A DNA stretch of 64,000 bases from Pieris napi (GCF_905475465.1 NC_062247.1:7502001-7566000); one strand, 5' to 3'. Positions 45,440 to 54,897 are shown, counted from the stretch's first letter. A program made the numbers and translations. Notes: generated by a model not told the origin, from the sequence alone.

Positions 45440-45500
45440 TTAAAGGCCAGTAGGTGAACAGCTTTTTGTACCCAACAACCGACGCGAATTTTGAGTCTAA
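45440..45500 (-). mobile_element. SINE, minus copy, 3' part (interrupted)
   Basis: AGGCCAGTAGGTGAACAGCT then CCGACGCGAATTTTGAGTCT is the reverse complement of the SINE 3' body (TCGACGGCGT..., GGCTGATCACCTACTTGCC). It breaks off at TCTAA, exactly where the MITE begins, and resumes at 46070. Confidence 0.65.
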
Positions 45501-46069
45501 AGCCCCATCCACACGCTTGACAAACAATGGCAAACAGCCAACAGCAAACAGCAAACATGGACGTGTGGATGGGTGTTTGTCGTTGTTTGCCTGTTTGTGT
45601 TTGTGTTGGGCAGTGTTCGGCATCGGTGTCGGTTTTAGTTGCCAGATCAAAGGATGTTTGGCAAACAGTTTGCTACGTATCCACACGTTTGGCCAGCGAT
45701 CAGTATGCGCGCGAGCTTGCGGGAGGCGGACGTATTTACTTGCTACACTTTTTCAATTAAAGCCCAAATAATAAAGTCTAAAGCAGTACCTTGTACGATT
45801 TCTATGTATTTTAATCATCCACCATCGTCTTTGCTTTCTTCTTTTTTTCCTTTTTTCTTTCTCTTGCTTTAATTTATAATAAAAATATGTCAACCCGAAA
45901 GTAATAGCTGCCACAAGCTCGTCGTCCGCCATGTTTGCCGATTCGGAATGTTATGAACGTTCGCCAAGCATGTGGATGGCTGTTTGTGTTGGGTGATTGT
46001 GATTGGTGTTTGGGACTTCGTTTGCTGTTTGCGGTGTTTGTGACAAACAGCCAGCGTGTGGATGCCCCA
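45501..46069. mobile_element. Harbinger-like MITE nested in a SINE
   Basis: The ends AGCCCCATCCACACGCT and AGCGTGTGGATGCCCCA are terminal inverted repeats sharing CATCCACACGCT. TAA lies on both sides, matching the TWA target preference of PIF/Harbinger elements. Both subterminal regions are packed with CAAACA/TGTTTG hexamers, likely transposase-binding repeats. The centre is AT-rich with pyrimidine runs. Several overlapping open frames inside are by-products of low complexity and are not genes. 569 bases. Confidence 0.72.
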
Positions 46070-46228
46070 TAAGGCATACCGGTTACCTCACGATGTTTGT
46101 CTTCAACGAACGAGCAAGTGTTAAATGCGCACATAGGAAGTCCATCGGTGCACAGCCGAGGTTTGAATCTACGACCTCATGGATGAGAGCCGCACACTGA
46201 CGCTACTAGCCTAACACTGCTTGTTAAT
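46070..46228 (-). mobile_element. SINE, minus copy, 5' part with tRNA-like head (interrupted)
   Basis: On the minus strand the head GTGTTAGGCTAGTAGCGTCA and B-box region GAGGTCGTAGATTCAAACCT are followed by CACCGATGGACTTCCTATGT, GTGCGCATTTAACACTTGCT, and CATCGTGAGGTAACCGGTAT, ending at GCCTTA beside the MITE. Confidence 0.75.
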
Positions 46229-46529
46229 ATTACAATACGAATCTTAAAAATTGTTTCTATATAGAAAATACTCTTTACTACTACTAGTTTTCGTTTATTT
46301 TGAAATGGAAGAGTTTTCAAACTATATTAGAGAAACCAGGTGCGCTTGTTTATTCTTATATGTGCAATGAAAAATTAATGAATAAATGGAAAAAATTATT
46401 CCTCCGCAACTACTCTCCTTTGCTTACAGTATCAGACGAACAATACGACGAAAAAAGAGAATTATACAGTAGGTATATTATGCTGCTTAGAATATTCTTA
46501 AAATGTATTATAGTGTGCTAGAATTATAT

Positions 46530-46695
46530 CAAACTCAAAATAACTTTATTCGTATAGGTAAACCAAGTACACTTCAACTGAAAATATGTTAAATTGATTC
46601 TAAATATACATTTACTACCAGTTCGCAAGTCAAGGGCGTAGAGCGGGCAAGAAGAACTGGCAAGAAACTCTTCGCTACACTTTTTAATCGCTTTG
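46530..46695 (-). repeat. LINE-derived 3' end repeat, copy 3 of 5 (minus)
   Basis: TCAAACTCAAAATAACTTTA, CCAAGTACACTTCAACTGAA, CATTTACTACCAGTTCGCAA, GTCAAGGGCGTAGAGCGGGC in order, the reverse complement of the 10843 copy. This is one of the most complete copies in the window. Confidence 0.72.
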
Positions 46696-49600
46696 TTTTG
46701 AGTCAAACTGTTTGTAAGCCAGAGCAGCCATAAATATTTGAACTGGGAAAATCAATCACAAGGATTAGGATCATTTAAATAATCGGCAAATTAATAAAAA
46801 GCTTTATTGATTAATTTACGTTTAACGAGAGGTTTGAATTTAGTCAGTGATAATTGCCTACTTTCGCTTGGGAGTTTGTTGTAAAAACGAATACAATTTC
46901 CATATCAGGAGTGGTTTATCTTCTGGTTGGTCGTACGCTCAGATCTTTTTGTTTCGAGTATTATACTGGTGACAGGTATATAAACAGGAGTATCACTAGA
47001 AAGGTTACATTAAAGTCAGCAAAGTTAATGAAAAGATTTTTCCTCTGACCTTTAGTTACTATAACCGGGGTAATACAAACTTTTAATCAAGGTCTTTCCT
47101 TGAAAACTTTAAAATTTTGTTATGGATTAACTATGAATACGTGCGTGAAGTTTTTGTAAAGTAATAAGGAATCTGAGATCATCCAAGACGTACCTTGTAT
47201 ATTTTTTAATTTACGCGTGACTTCTTAGGTCGTTTGTAGCACGATATTTGTTTTTCTTAAGTGTTTCGTCGTGGCCTTTTAATAAGTTTTTATACAAAGG
47301 GTTTATTTCTTAGCATGTGAATCAAGGATTATGACTAAACAACATTCTTGAAGATTAGTAATCCTTCTTATTCATAAAACATGTAATGTTTAACTAACTT
47401 AAAAGGTGATTCGATTTAAAGGCGCAGTGCTTCTGTATCTAGTGCGGTAGTCTCAGGTTATGATGATGATATTAATTTATCCCTAATGGGAAAGGACTTT
47501 AGTCCATACAGCCAGGTCTTGTTCTTCGTAATAATTGGAGAATTTTGATAGTTTCAAAGGCCGAAGGCACGTCTTACGTAGTTAGGAGTCCATCTACTCA
47601 GTCTCAGGTTATAATTTTTTGACAGATGACATTACAAAGGTGTTAATTTGGCATTATTATGTCATCCGTCGTATTTACCACTTTCCGGGCAAAAAGGTTT
47701 TATTATTATTAACCTCCTTTATCACAGACTACACTAAACTTAATTTGTCATATCAATAATTTGGGGCAAAGGAGTTTAAATTTAATTTTATAGCGGCTTC
47801 TTCTTCTGTAATATCTTCGTATTTCAAAGTAAAGTTTTGCGAGATTTTATTTGAATATTGTTAATACACTACCACCCTTTTTATTAACTTCAGAAACCTA
47901 TATACGATTTATTGTGACTTGATTCAAGTATTATTCATTATTAATATAAAACACACCGTATAGTTTTATGGGCGATTATCTGTTTCCTCGCCGCTATAAT
48001 GGCATCAAGCATCAACAGAGATGGTTAATAAAATTTAAGTACATATCCAACTGGAGCAAGGAGGCCGCTATATAAATGAATCCTTACATACAATAAAGTC
48101 CCCTGGTTGCGATAAACTAGAAAACTACCGGATATCCGTAAATGGTGTGATTCCCGAGGAAGGTTTAGATGAAAACATTATGGTTTTATGTAAATTGACT
48201 TCAATATTGATTACTTTTGAAAAGGCCGCACAAAAACATTGCCTAAATACACGAAGCGAAGCTGCGGGTGAAGGCTTGTATAAAAATAATGCGATACCGA
48301 CTTTGTATCACCAGTATGCACTGCGCAGGCGCAATATAAAATAGACTAAAAATGTAGACAAAAAGCAATAAAAGAGCAACTAAGTTTACAGTCGACAACC
48401 GTTATGTCATTAAACGCGTCTGAAATTGCAATGAGTAATTTTTTTGCTAGAATATTCTATAGAAAATGGTTTAGTAGTAAAAATGTAATGTATTATTTTT
48501 AATTTCTTATTAAATATCTTGACGTTATCATTATATTCTACGTCTTTAGACGATGGTAACAACAAATAACGGATAAGCAAAATGCTCAAATAATTAGATT
48601 TATAATTATACTGAGGAAGAAAATCGCTTTTAATGGATCACTAGTCAAGCGATTTTGTGTGCAAAGTGCTTAAACTGACAGTTCGATTACCAGCGAATCA
48701 AGAAAATTATTTCCGCTTGAAGCAGACACAGATTATATAAAAAAATAAAATAAGGGGGCAAAGCGATGACTTCATATGTATGCAAGGGTTCCAATTTCCT
48801 ATATTATGATTGTAATGATACATCTTTAGTCACTACAAAGTAAATACATCTTGAAACACATCAGAAAAAGAATATCACATTTCTACGAAAATCTAGAATA
48901 TTATAGCCCACATTTATGGTATAATATCAAAGAATTATAATGGGTTTCTATGGAATCCTGTCGTTTTTAATTTTCATAATTTAAATTAAGCGTTTATATA
49001 TTTCTTTTATTTAATATTTACCTTGATCCTTTACGAGCTAGGTCGCGGTCAACGGTTGCTTTATACATTCAAAGTAACATTTAAAAACAGCGCAATACGA
49101 TTTAACTAGTGCATTACAAAAAAAACATGAGGCCGACATCTTGAAGTAGGCAAAAAACTGTCCAGTTAGATGAGTTTGAAGGCAACGAACCTGAAAAGTA
49201 GGACACAATACAAAAACTTTCGGGACTATGAAGTAGGTTACATCTAAATTGTTTGGTAAAGAATGATTGATTATTGAGAAAGCTATCATTAAATTTACAA
49301 GGAGGTTTTGATTATCAATTGTGAGACTATATACAATATTACTAACGTGGAGACTTCAGGCGTTGACGAAGAATTCGTTTCTCTTTATTTAATAGACATA
49401 GACATATGCATAACATTTATTATTAACGAAACACACATAGCAACACACAAAATAATAAAAATAAAATTTAAAAAAAAAATTTTTTTTACCGAATACGATA
49501 TATTTTAATGGTGTAATGTGTGTGTGTTGTGGTTGTAACTGGCCCTGGCTCAGCAATATGCTGTGGAGCAGACGTTTTGGACGCGCTAGTCATTCTGCCA

Positions 49601-49814
49601 AAGACCGCAACAAGACCTGTAAGACCTACACAATTTTGGACTTAAAAAAACTGATTGGCCAAAAGGATACCTGCTGATCCTGACTTAAATATCGAGTTGT
49701 ACCCAATTTTGTTGAAATTATTTTGTAAGTTCCAGAGTACCGTTGCTGGATCCAAGTCTGAATTCTTGGTGAGACATCACGTTCATTTATACCATAAGAT
49801 ACCAATGGTGCAAC
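46696..49814. other. Non-coding DNA, mostly unassigned
   Basis: A segment at about 47480-47520 (CCCTAATGGGAAAGGACTTT, with a GATGATGAT run beside it) looks like a decayed LINE end. The rest is AT-rich with no recognised gene. Confidence 0.4.
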
Positions 49815-49930
49815 AACCTTTAGGTCTGGGGCTCAGATCTCTGTTCTGTCTATCTGTTCACAGCCGGGGAACGAACATACGACCCCAGGAATGAGAGTCG
49901 CACATTAAAACTAGTAGGCCAAAACTACTC
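49815..49930 (-). mobile_element. tRNA-derived SINE, minus copy (truncated)
   Basis: On the minus strand AGTTTTGGCCTACTAGTTTT (A box), GGGGTCGTATGTTCGTTCCC (B box) and CCGGCTGTGAACAG are followed by ACAGAGATCTGAGCCCCAGA. The middle of the body is missing, much as in the 29410 copy. Confidence 0.72.
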
Positions 49931-50603
49931 TATTTACAATAATACATTTAAAAATATATAAAGTAACGTTTTATTATTTGCGTGAAGATACTACTCTTCA
50001 CTACCCCTTATTGAATCCTTGAAAAATCCATCTTCCAACCATAAAGGTACTAACGAAATTAATCGTGTCACTTCCAAATGTGGCTGCTAATAATTTTTTA
50101 CTATACTAACCTTCAGTTTATGTCACTATTGTTTATCATTGCATTGTTTTGTTCACACTTGTGCGCTAACGGATTTCGTGGTGACGTAAAAAGTGCTAAC
50201 AATTCCACTACGGACAGTGTTGTAATAGTAACGTCAATCAGTATAATATATTAGCATCTAAAGCGAAAGCAAGGCAAAACATTTGTGACTACAATTAGAG
50301 CTTAGAACATAAGACTTATGCAACTACTGCATCAAGGACTGTTTTTCTACAAAGAAACACCGTAAACCTCGATTATAGAATTCAATTGAAATCTGTATTC
50401 GACGTATTTTGGTGGGCTGAGGTCAAACACAGCTGTGTGAAGTGAAAATGAGTCGAAATCTGTTTTTTTGTATTAGGTATTCGTTGGTAGTAAAATAAAG
50501 CAGTCCAGCAGCTTATGGATGAGCGTGAGCGTCTCAACCCTCGTTGTTTGTTTTTGAAGCTATACTTTTGGCGCGTTAGGGAAAGATGAGAGTAAATTTA
50601 TTG
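49931..50603. other. Non-coding DNA, nothing recognised
   Basis: No feature was recognised. Confidence 0.5.
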
Positions 50604-50798
50604 GATGCGCGCGCACACCGTCACACAAAACTGACACCCCGAAGTTAGCTATAGTCGAGTTTGTTCGGAGTTAGTTCTACTGTTAGTGTCGTGTTTCCTA
50701 CAAACGTAGAATAATATTTTTGAAAAGATTATTTTCTTGTTTCGCCAAAGAAGTATAACTTCTAACGCGTCTACATAAGTACACGAACGTGTTTTTTT
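50604..50798 (+). repeat. Dispersed repeat 'module A', second copy, joined to 'module B'
   Basis: Same ordered blocks as 37031-37211, including GCCAAAGAAGTATAACTTCT and ACATAAGTACACGAACGTG. It ends in a T run that is shared with the start of the adjoining dispersed repeat. Confidence 0.78.
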
Positions 50799-50905
50799 AT
50801 GGAACAGGGGGCAAACGGGAAGGAGGCTCACCTGATTTAGATCAGTGATACAATGGACACTCTCAATGCCAGAAGGCTCGCGAGTGCGTTACCGGCCTAT
50901 TCGAA
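50799..50905 (+). repeat. Lepidopteran dispersed repeat ('module B'), plus copy
   Basis: ATGGAACAGGGGGCAAACGG, AAGGAGGCTCACCTGATTTA, GGACACTCTCAATGCCAGAA and GCGAGTGCGTTACCGGCC follow module A directly, showing that the two can form one element. Confidence 0.82.
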
Positions 50906-50919
50906 AACGGCCTGTTCGA

Positions 50920-51135
50920 AACACGGCTTTGCACCAATGGATTTTTTTCTACATACGCTACTAACGCTCGTACGGTGGACATTATCGCGAGTAAACTGAC
51001 CTTAGACTCACAAATCTATGATTTGTATCAGGCACAGAAGACTGATCACCTACTTGCCACCTACTTGAAATTATCACGAATTATATACAGAAATCTGATG
51101 CCAAGACCAAGAGACTGTAGACCTATTTCATAATT
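50920..51135 (+). mobile_element. tRNA-derived SINE body, plus copy lacking its head
   Basis: CACGGCTTTGCACCAATGGA, CGCTCGTACGGTGGACATTA, TCAGGCACAGAAGACTGATC, ACCTACTTGCC and TATACAGAAATCTGATGCCA in order. The tRNA-like head is absent or replaced by the upstream dispersed repeat. Confidence 0.72.
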
Positions 51136-52448
51136 GATAGTGACAACAAAAGTTTGAGTCTTTTTGGAGTTTGGAAAAAAAATCATGAGAGATTTCAAAG
51201 TTTTTTGATTTGATTTTAAATTTTCATAAATGAGGAATCCGATGGCTTTTTCTTCTCTCTGTCTGAGTAATAAAAAAAAATGTGAATATTTTTTTTATTC
51301 CATTTTTCAGAAAAAAATAGACTGCCAGTAGATTATTTTAATATACTTAACACCTTCAGTCAGACTGGACCGTATTTTAAAAATTATTATTGCGAATAAA
51401 AGCTAAAAATAAGCCAAAGTAAATAGTATCGAGTTTTAAGATTAAATAATACACGGGACAACTCGTGTATGAAATATACGAATAGGTCATAATTTCAAAA
51501 TAATCATCAAATATGTGCATAACAATATATTCAGGCCGCAACGATTCAATGCAATATGATTGCTTTGTATGTGGAACAAATAAGAATTATTATAATACCA
51601 ATAATCTTAGTATATAATGATTGCATAGATTTGTATTGCTATAAAATAAAAGTTTGTATTTATATTAAATTTCGTATTCGTCAGTCATTATCACACAATT
51701 TGTTGTCTGGTAATTTGAAAAGTTGTTTGGAATTTTGTTGTTAATTGTTATTTGTGTAACGTAGGCTTTCGTGTATTTTTCTTAATAAAAGGATGAAAAA
51801 AAATGTGGTCTTGTCCCAATCAAATAGTAGGTACCTACTTACTATCTGAATATGACTTCACGATGTGACTGACATTCATGGAATTTAAATAATACCTTTT
51901 CCAGGAGCTAGAACGTAAAATTGATAGTTTCGTTTCATGTCTTAAGATATGATACCAAAAATTTTGTGATTAAAATAAAATATTAATTTATTACCCACGC
52001 AAACTAATATTATATGATATAAAATACGATAAACTTGATTGGTACGCAAGTAGGTACACATTGCGATAATTGATCACCGAGGCCAGTTCATAATTCTAGA
52101 TCTATTTGCGTTGTCTAGGCCTATTTGCATAAATACCAACGATTCTTAATAAACTAGAACGCTTGATTATGAAATATTATTATCGTTTTTATAACATGTT
52201 TTGAAGCAAAATCCTATTCGTTTGGATTTAATGTCTCAGGAATCAGCATAGAAATGTTCTCATATTTTTATTAATATTAGTGTTTAATGAAGACAATCTT
52301 AAGTGACAAGTATACATTGGGTTATAAAAAAATAAGTTTAACGATGAAAATGTTGTTTGAATCTTTTGCTTTTGAGTGATTATGCATTTGATTGGACCTC
52401 CTATGAGCTACATTTTAAACTATTATAAAAAATCAACAAATATCTGTG
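51136..52448. other. Intergenic DNA upstream of the ATP synthase g-like cluster
   Basis: AT-rich, with no exon or repeat family recognised. Confidence 0.5.
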
Positions 52449-52478
52449 GTTACCATAGAGACATGTAACCATAGAGAC
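52449..52478 (+). promoter_or_regulatory. Two tandem X-box-like motifs upstream of the ATP synthase g-like cluster
   Basis: GTTACCATAGAGAC (52449-52462) and GTAACCATAGAGAC (52465-52478) each match the RFX X-box pattern GTHNYYATRRNAAC at 13 of 14 positions. They lie 94-123 bases upstream of the first ATG. The pair may instead be a simple 16-base tandem duplication. Confidence 0.4.
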
Positions 52479-52571
52479 GGAGAAAAATAGATAGGTGTCT
52501 ACATGCCATTTCCCATGTATAAATTGTCCTTATTTATCGCCCAAAAATTATCAGCGACCCTAGCCTAATTC

Positions 52572-52608
52572 ATGGGAGCAATGAAAACTGCACTAGATGT
52601 AACCCTTT
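52572..52608 (+). CDS. First coding exon of the ATP synthase g-like locus (shared by two possible 3' exons)
   Basis: ATG GGA GCA ATG AAA ACT..., 12 codons plus one base, then a strong donor CTTT|GTAAGT (phase 1). The next two acceptors (52734 and 53072) both continue in the required phase, and both products end at in-frame stops. The start is the first ATG of the frame. The peptide (MGAMKTALDVTL) is weakly amphipathic, fitting the matrix-facing N-terminus of subunit g. Confidence 0.6.
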
Positions 52609-52734
52609 GTAAGTTATTTAAAAATAATAAATGCCTTTCCCTCTGGCATGATTTATCCCGAATTTCTCATAGAAACTTTTAAGCAAAACAAATCATTTAC
52701 ACTTACATAAATAATAACATATATTGTTTTGCAG

Positions 52735-52991
52735 TTTCTTTGAGAAAAATGGGACCGATTGTATCAAGAGTTTGGTTTAGCGCAAAAGACCAAATTTCAA
52801 GCACAAAAGCAAAGCCCTTAGTTTGTAACTTTATAGTAAGGAAAATGGAGTCTGCCTTTGACACTCTACATGATAAATTGATATCTAAATGTACTGAGTA
52901 TAGAGCAAGATTACTGCCCAAAGAACTTGAAGCGTTAGAAAAACAAGTCGAGGCGTTGAAGAAAGAAATTGATTCCACAAAAAAAGGCTAG
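52735..52991 (+). CDS. ATP synthase subunit g-like paralogue A, terminal exon (97-aa product with exon 52572-52608)
   Basis: The acceptor is TATTGTTTTGCAG|TTTCTT. The exon completes a Phe codon from exon 1 and runs to TAG. The protein has KMGPIVSRVWFSAK near residue 18, aligning with NMRPVVATAWQYAK in the next exon and hence with the conserved P-x-x-x-x-x-W-x-x-A-K segment of mitochondrial F1Fo-ATP synthase subunit g. After that it diverges into a helical region rich in Lys and Glu (KELEALEKQVEALKKEID, probable coiled coil). The length of 97 aa is close to normal subunit g (about 99-103), but the C-terminal membrane helix and LTVKEAW motif are missing. So it is a diverged paralogue, and its function is unknown. 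Confidence 0.55.
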
Positions 52992-53072
52992 GGGGCATAG
53001 ATTGAAAACGTAAATTTTTGTAACCTGTATACAATTATAAAAATAGGTACTTTAATTGAATGTAAATTTTAG

Positions 53073-53620
53073 CTATCTGCAAAAATATGAGACCAGTTGT
53101 TGCGACGGCTTGGCAGTATGCAAAAGTTGAAATGGTACCTCCAATGACTTCTCATATGTTTCAAGGATCACTCGGAAAATCTATTGAAACTACAGTAGGC
53201 GGTGCTACTGATAAGTTTATTGGTGGGCTCGAACAAAAATTAAAAGATATAGAAGCTGCACGAATAAACGCTATTAAACAAAAAGAAGCTGCATTGAAAG
53301 CCGCTGCAGAAAAAATTAAAGCTGCAGCATTAAAGAAAGCTGAGGAAGAAAAACGGCTTGAAGCTGCAAAGGCAAATGCAGCCGCAAAACAAGCAAAAGA
53401 GGCAAAAGAGGCAAAAGAAGCAAAAGGAGCAAAACAAGCTAAAGAGGCACCACAACCTGCTAAGAAATCCGATCCACCTAAAAAAGAAACTAAATCTGAA
53501 GTCAAAGCTAAAAAAGGTACTACAAAGTCGCAAAAACGTGTTCCACCGAAGACTAAGAAGAAGGCAAAGAGGACAAGGCGTAAAGTCAAAAGAGGATCAC
53601 CCCCTAAAGCTAAAAAATAA
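53073..53620 (+). CDS. ATP synthase subunit g-like paralogue B with histone-H1-like basic tail (194 aa if spliced to exon 52572-52608)
   Basis: The acceptor is AATTTTAG|CTATCT. It can continue from exon 52572-52608 in phase (T|CT, Ser), or start at its own ATG at 53087 (177 aa). The head MRPVVATAWQYAKVEMVPPM is a close match to the subunit g segment (P...AT.W.YAKVE.VPP in family members). It is followed by a glycine-rich stretch, a long Ala/Lys/Glu helix (KLKDIEAARINAIKQKEAAL...), an A-K-E tandem run encoded by 9-base repeats, and a final ~45 residues with Lys, Pro, Arg and Ser clusters ending PPKAKK. The membrane helix of subunit g is absent. The tail resembles linker histone or nuclear basic proteins. 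This is an unusual head-tail combination. The open frame is long and clean, so I believe it is expressed, but the role is unknown. Confidence 0.65.
53392..53437 (+). repeat. 9-base tandem repeat (GCAAAAGAG)n inside paralogue B
   Basis: GCAAAAGAG, GCAAAAGAG, GCAAAAGAA, GCAAAAGGA, GCAAAACAA in register with the codons, giving A-K-E / A-K-G / A-K-Q. This is a site of likely slippage and length variation. Confidence 0.8.
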
Positions 53621-54177
53621 CATTTCAATTGTATTAGATTAAATTTTGTTATAATTACTAATGGAAATAGATCATATTAAATATATTTTATAATTTTCCT
53701 TTCTTGTATATATCCAATCTTAACAAAGGTTCTGCCTTATCCAATGGGTTGAGATCGATGAAATGTTTTATTATGTCGAAGTATTAAAAGTAATTTCAAT
53801 AATGTTTCTTTAACAACAAGATCTTGAATTCTTAGGGCAAGTTTTTTTTCAATTAAGGATGTGAAACATTGCTACATCTCAGAAATAACTGAAAAGCGAA
53901 TAAGTATATTATGATGATGATATTACTTTGAGTAAGTATATTAATTATTATAGGCATTAGAGCGGACATGACCCAGAAAAACGCAATGTAAAAAACATTA
54001 ATAGTTTTAATACTTTGTTCATTATTTTATCCAGTTGCGTTGTAATAGCAGATTATATAAAAATCTCTTTGTTATTTTATCCATGCCTGTCTATGACTGT
54101 ATGTCATTAAAAACGAAAACTAAAATACCAAATATTATAGGAATATTTGCTTACAAGTTATTTAATTGAAAAAAAAA
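53621..54177. other. Spacer between the g-like paralogue B and the g-like paralogue C gene
   Basis: 557 bases of AT-rich DNA. It should hold the 3' UTR of the upstream unit and the promoter and 5' UTR of the next. An ATTAAATATATTTTATAA stretch near 53680 could contain a poly(A) signal. No motif is clear. Confidence 0.4.
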
Positions 54178-54223
54178 ATGGTTATCAAATCAAGCGTCCT
54201 AGAATTCACATCGAACTTGTTGC
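54178..54223 (+). CDS. ATPsynG: g-like paralogue C, exon 1
   Basis: ATG at 54178 after an A run; 15 codons plus one base (MVIKSSVLEFTSNLL), donor TTGC|GTAAGT, phase 1. The first base of the split Arg codon is supplied here (C|GA). Confidence 0.75.
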
Positions 54224-54802
54224 GTAAGTAAAGGTTCTTATAAAAATTATTTATTGAAGATGTCTTTTCTGCAAAACGTTTATTATATTAATTTTAGGAG
54301 AACGAGTTAAATTTGGCGCCGTTCATGGAGTCCCCGACCTGTTAGGGCCATTTCGTAAAAGTAAGGAAGACTTACTAAAACAAATAAGAGAAATATCAGA
54401 AAATATTTCAAAGTCAGAATTAGCGCGTAAATTGCGTGTCGCTAAAGGATTTTATAGTTTGGAAATGGCTCCTCCGAACAATAACGAAATTACGGTAGGA
54501 CCTATATTATTTATGAATCTCTGCGAGCATAGGCGTGCAATGGGGTACGGGTGGCTTTTCGGAGGTTCTTTTTTGAGGAATAATAATGGAGATTTGTGTC
54601 AGTAAACTCAACATGAATTGTTCTTTTTCAGCAAATAAAAAATGACGTAAAACTCGTTAAAGATTTTTTTGGATCAGGAGCCTATAAGCAACTCACTGTA
54701 AAACAGGCATGGCTTCTCTTTTTGGTGGGCACAGAAGTAGGAATGTGGTTCTTTCTGGGTGAGACTATAGGGAAGATGCATATTGTGGGATATAAAGTAT
54801 AA
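54178..54802 (+). CDS. ATPsynG: ATP synthase subunit g-like paralogue C, three exons, 137 aa
   Basis: Subunit g is a small membrane subunit of the mitochondrial F1Fo-ATP synthase involved in dimer formation in the inner membrane. I joined 54178-54223, 54298-54494 and 54632-54802 (414 nt, all GT-AG, phases 1 and 0). The C-terminal ~80 residues are classic: SLEMAPPNNNEIT, FGSGAYKQLTVKQAW, then the membrane helix LLFLVGTEVGMWFFLGETIG, ending IVGYKV. G114-TEV-G118 is a GxxxG helix-packing motif as used by subunit g for dimerisation. The N-terminal ~55 residues are an extension not found in ordinary subunit g (about 100 aa). The second exon donor (ACG|GTAGGA) is weak but is required by frame and homology. 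An AATAAA at 54892-54897 is a good poly(A) signal. The extra length and tandem paralogues suggest a tissue-specific copy rather than the housekeeping gene. Confidence 0.85.
54298..54494 (+). CDS. ATPsynG: g-like paralogue C, exon 2
   Basis: Acceptor AATTTTAG|GAGAAC; reads RERVKFGAVHGVPDLLGPFR to GFYSLEMAPPNNNEIT; donor ACG|GTAGGA, phase 0. If this weak donor were not used, the frame would read on for ~35 codons to TAA at 54603-54605. Confidence 0.78.
54632..54802 (+). CDS. ATPsynG: g-like paralogue C, exon 3 (membrane helix)
   Basis: Acceptor TTCTTTTTCAG|CAAATA; 56 residues then TAA. It contains the family signature KQLTVKQAW and the GxxxG transmembrane helix. Confidence 0.88.
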   Translation, partial: QIKNDVKLVKDFFGSGAYKQLTVKQAWLLFLVGTEVGMWFFLGETIGKMHIVGYKV

Positions 54803-54891
54803 AGTCATTTAATTAAACATAACTCAAACAATTTAAAGCATAACTTGTGTTTTATTACATTCCTAAATTAAGTTACTTATATTTAGTTCCA

Positions 54892-54897
54892 AATAAA
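54892..54897 (+). terminator. Poly(A) signal of the g-like paralogue C gene
   Basis: AATAAA 90 bases after the stop codon, in an AT-rich context and at a normal distance. Confidence 0.6.

Noticed and set aside
45426..46200. Several overlapping open frames on both strands
   Set aside because: They fall inside the CAAACA-rich MITE and the split SINE. Their codons follow the nucleotide repeats and they show no protein motifs.
53161..53642. Long frames opposite or out of register to g-like paralogue B
   Set aside because: They are shadows of the Lys/Ala-rich coding sequence (Phe/Cys/Ser-rich in reverse) with no independent support.
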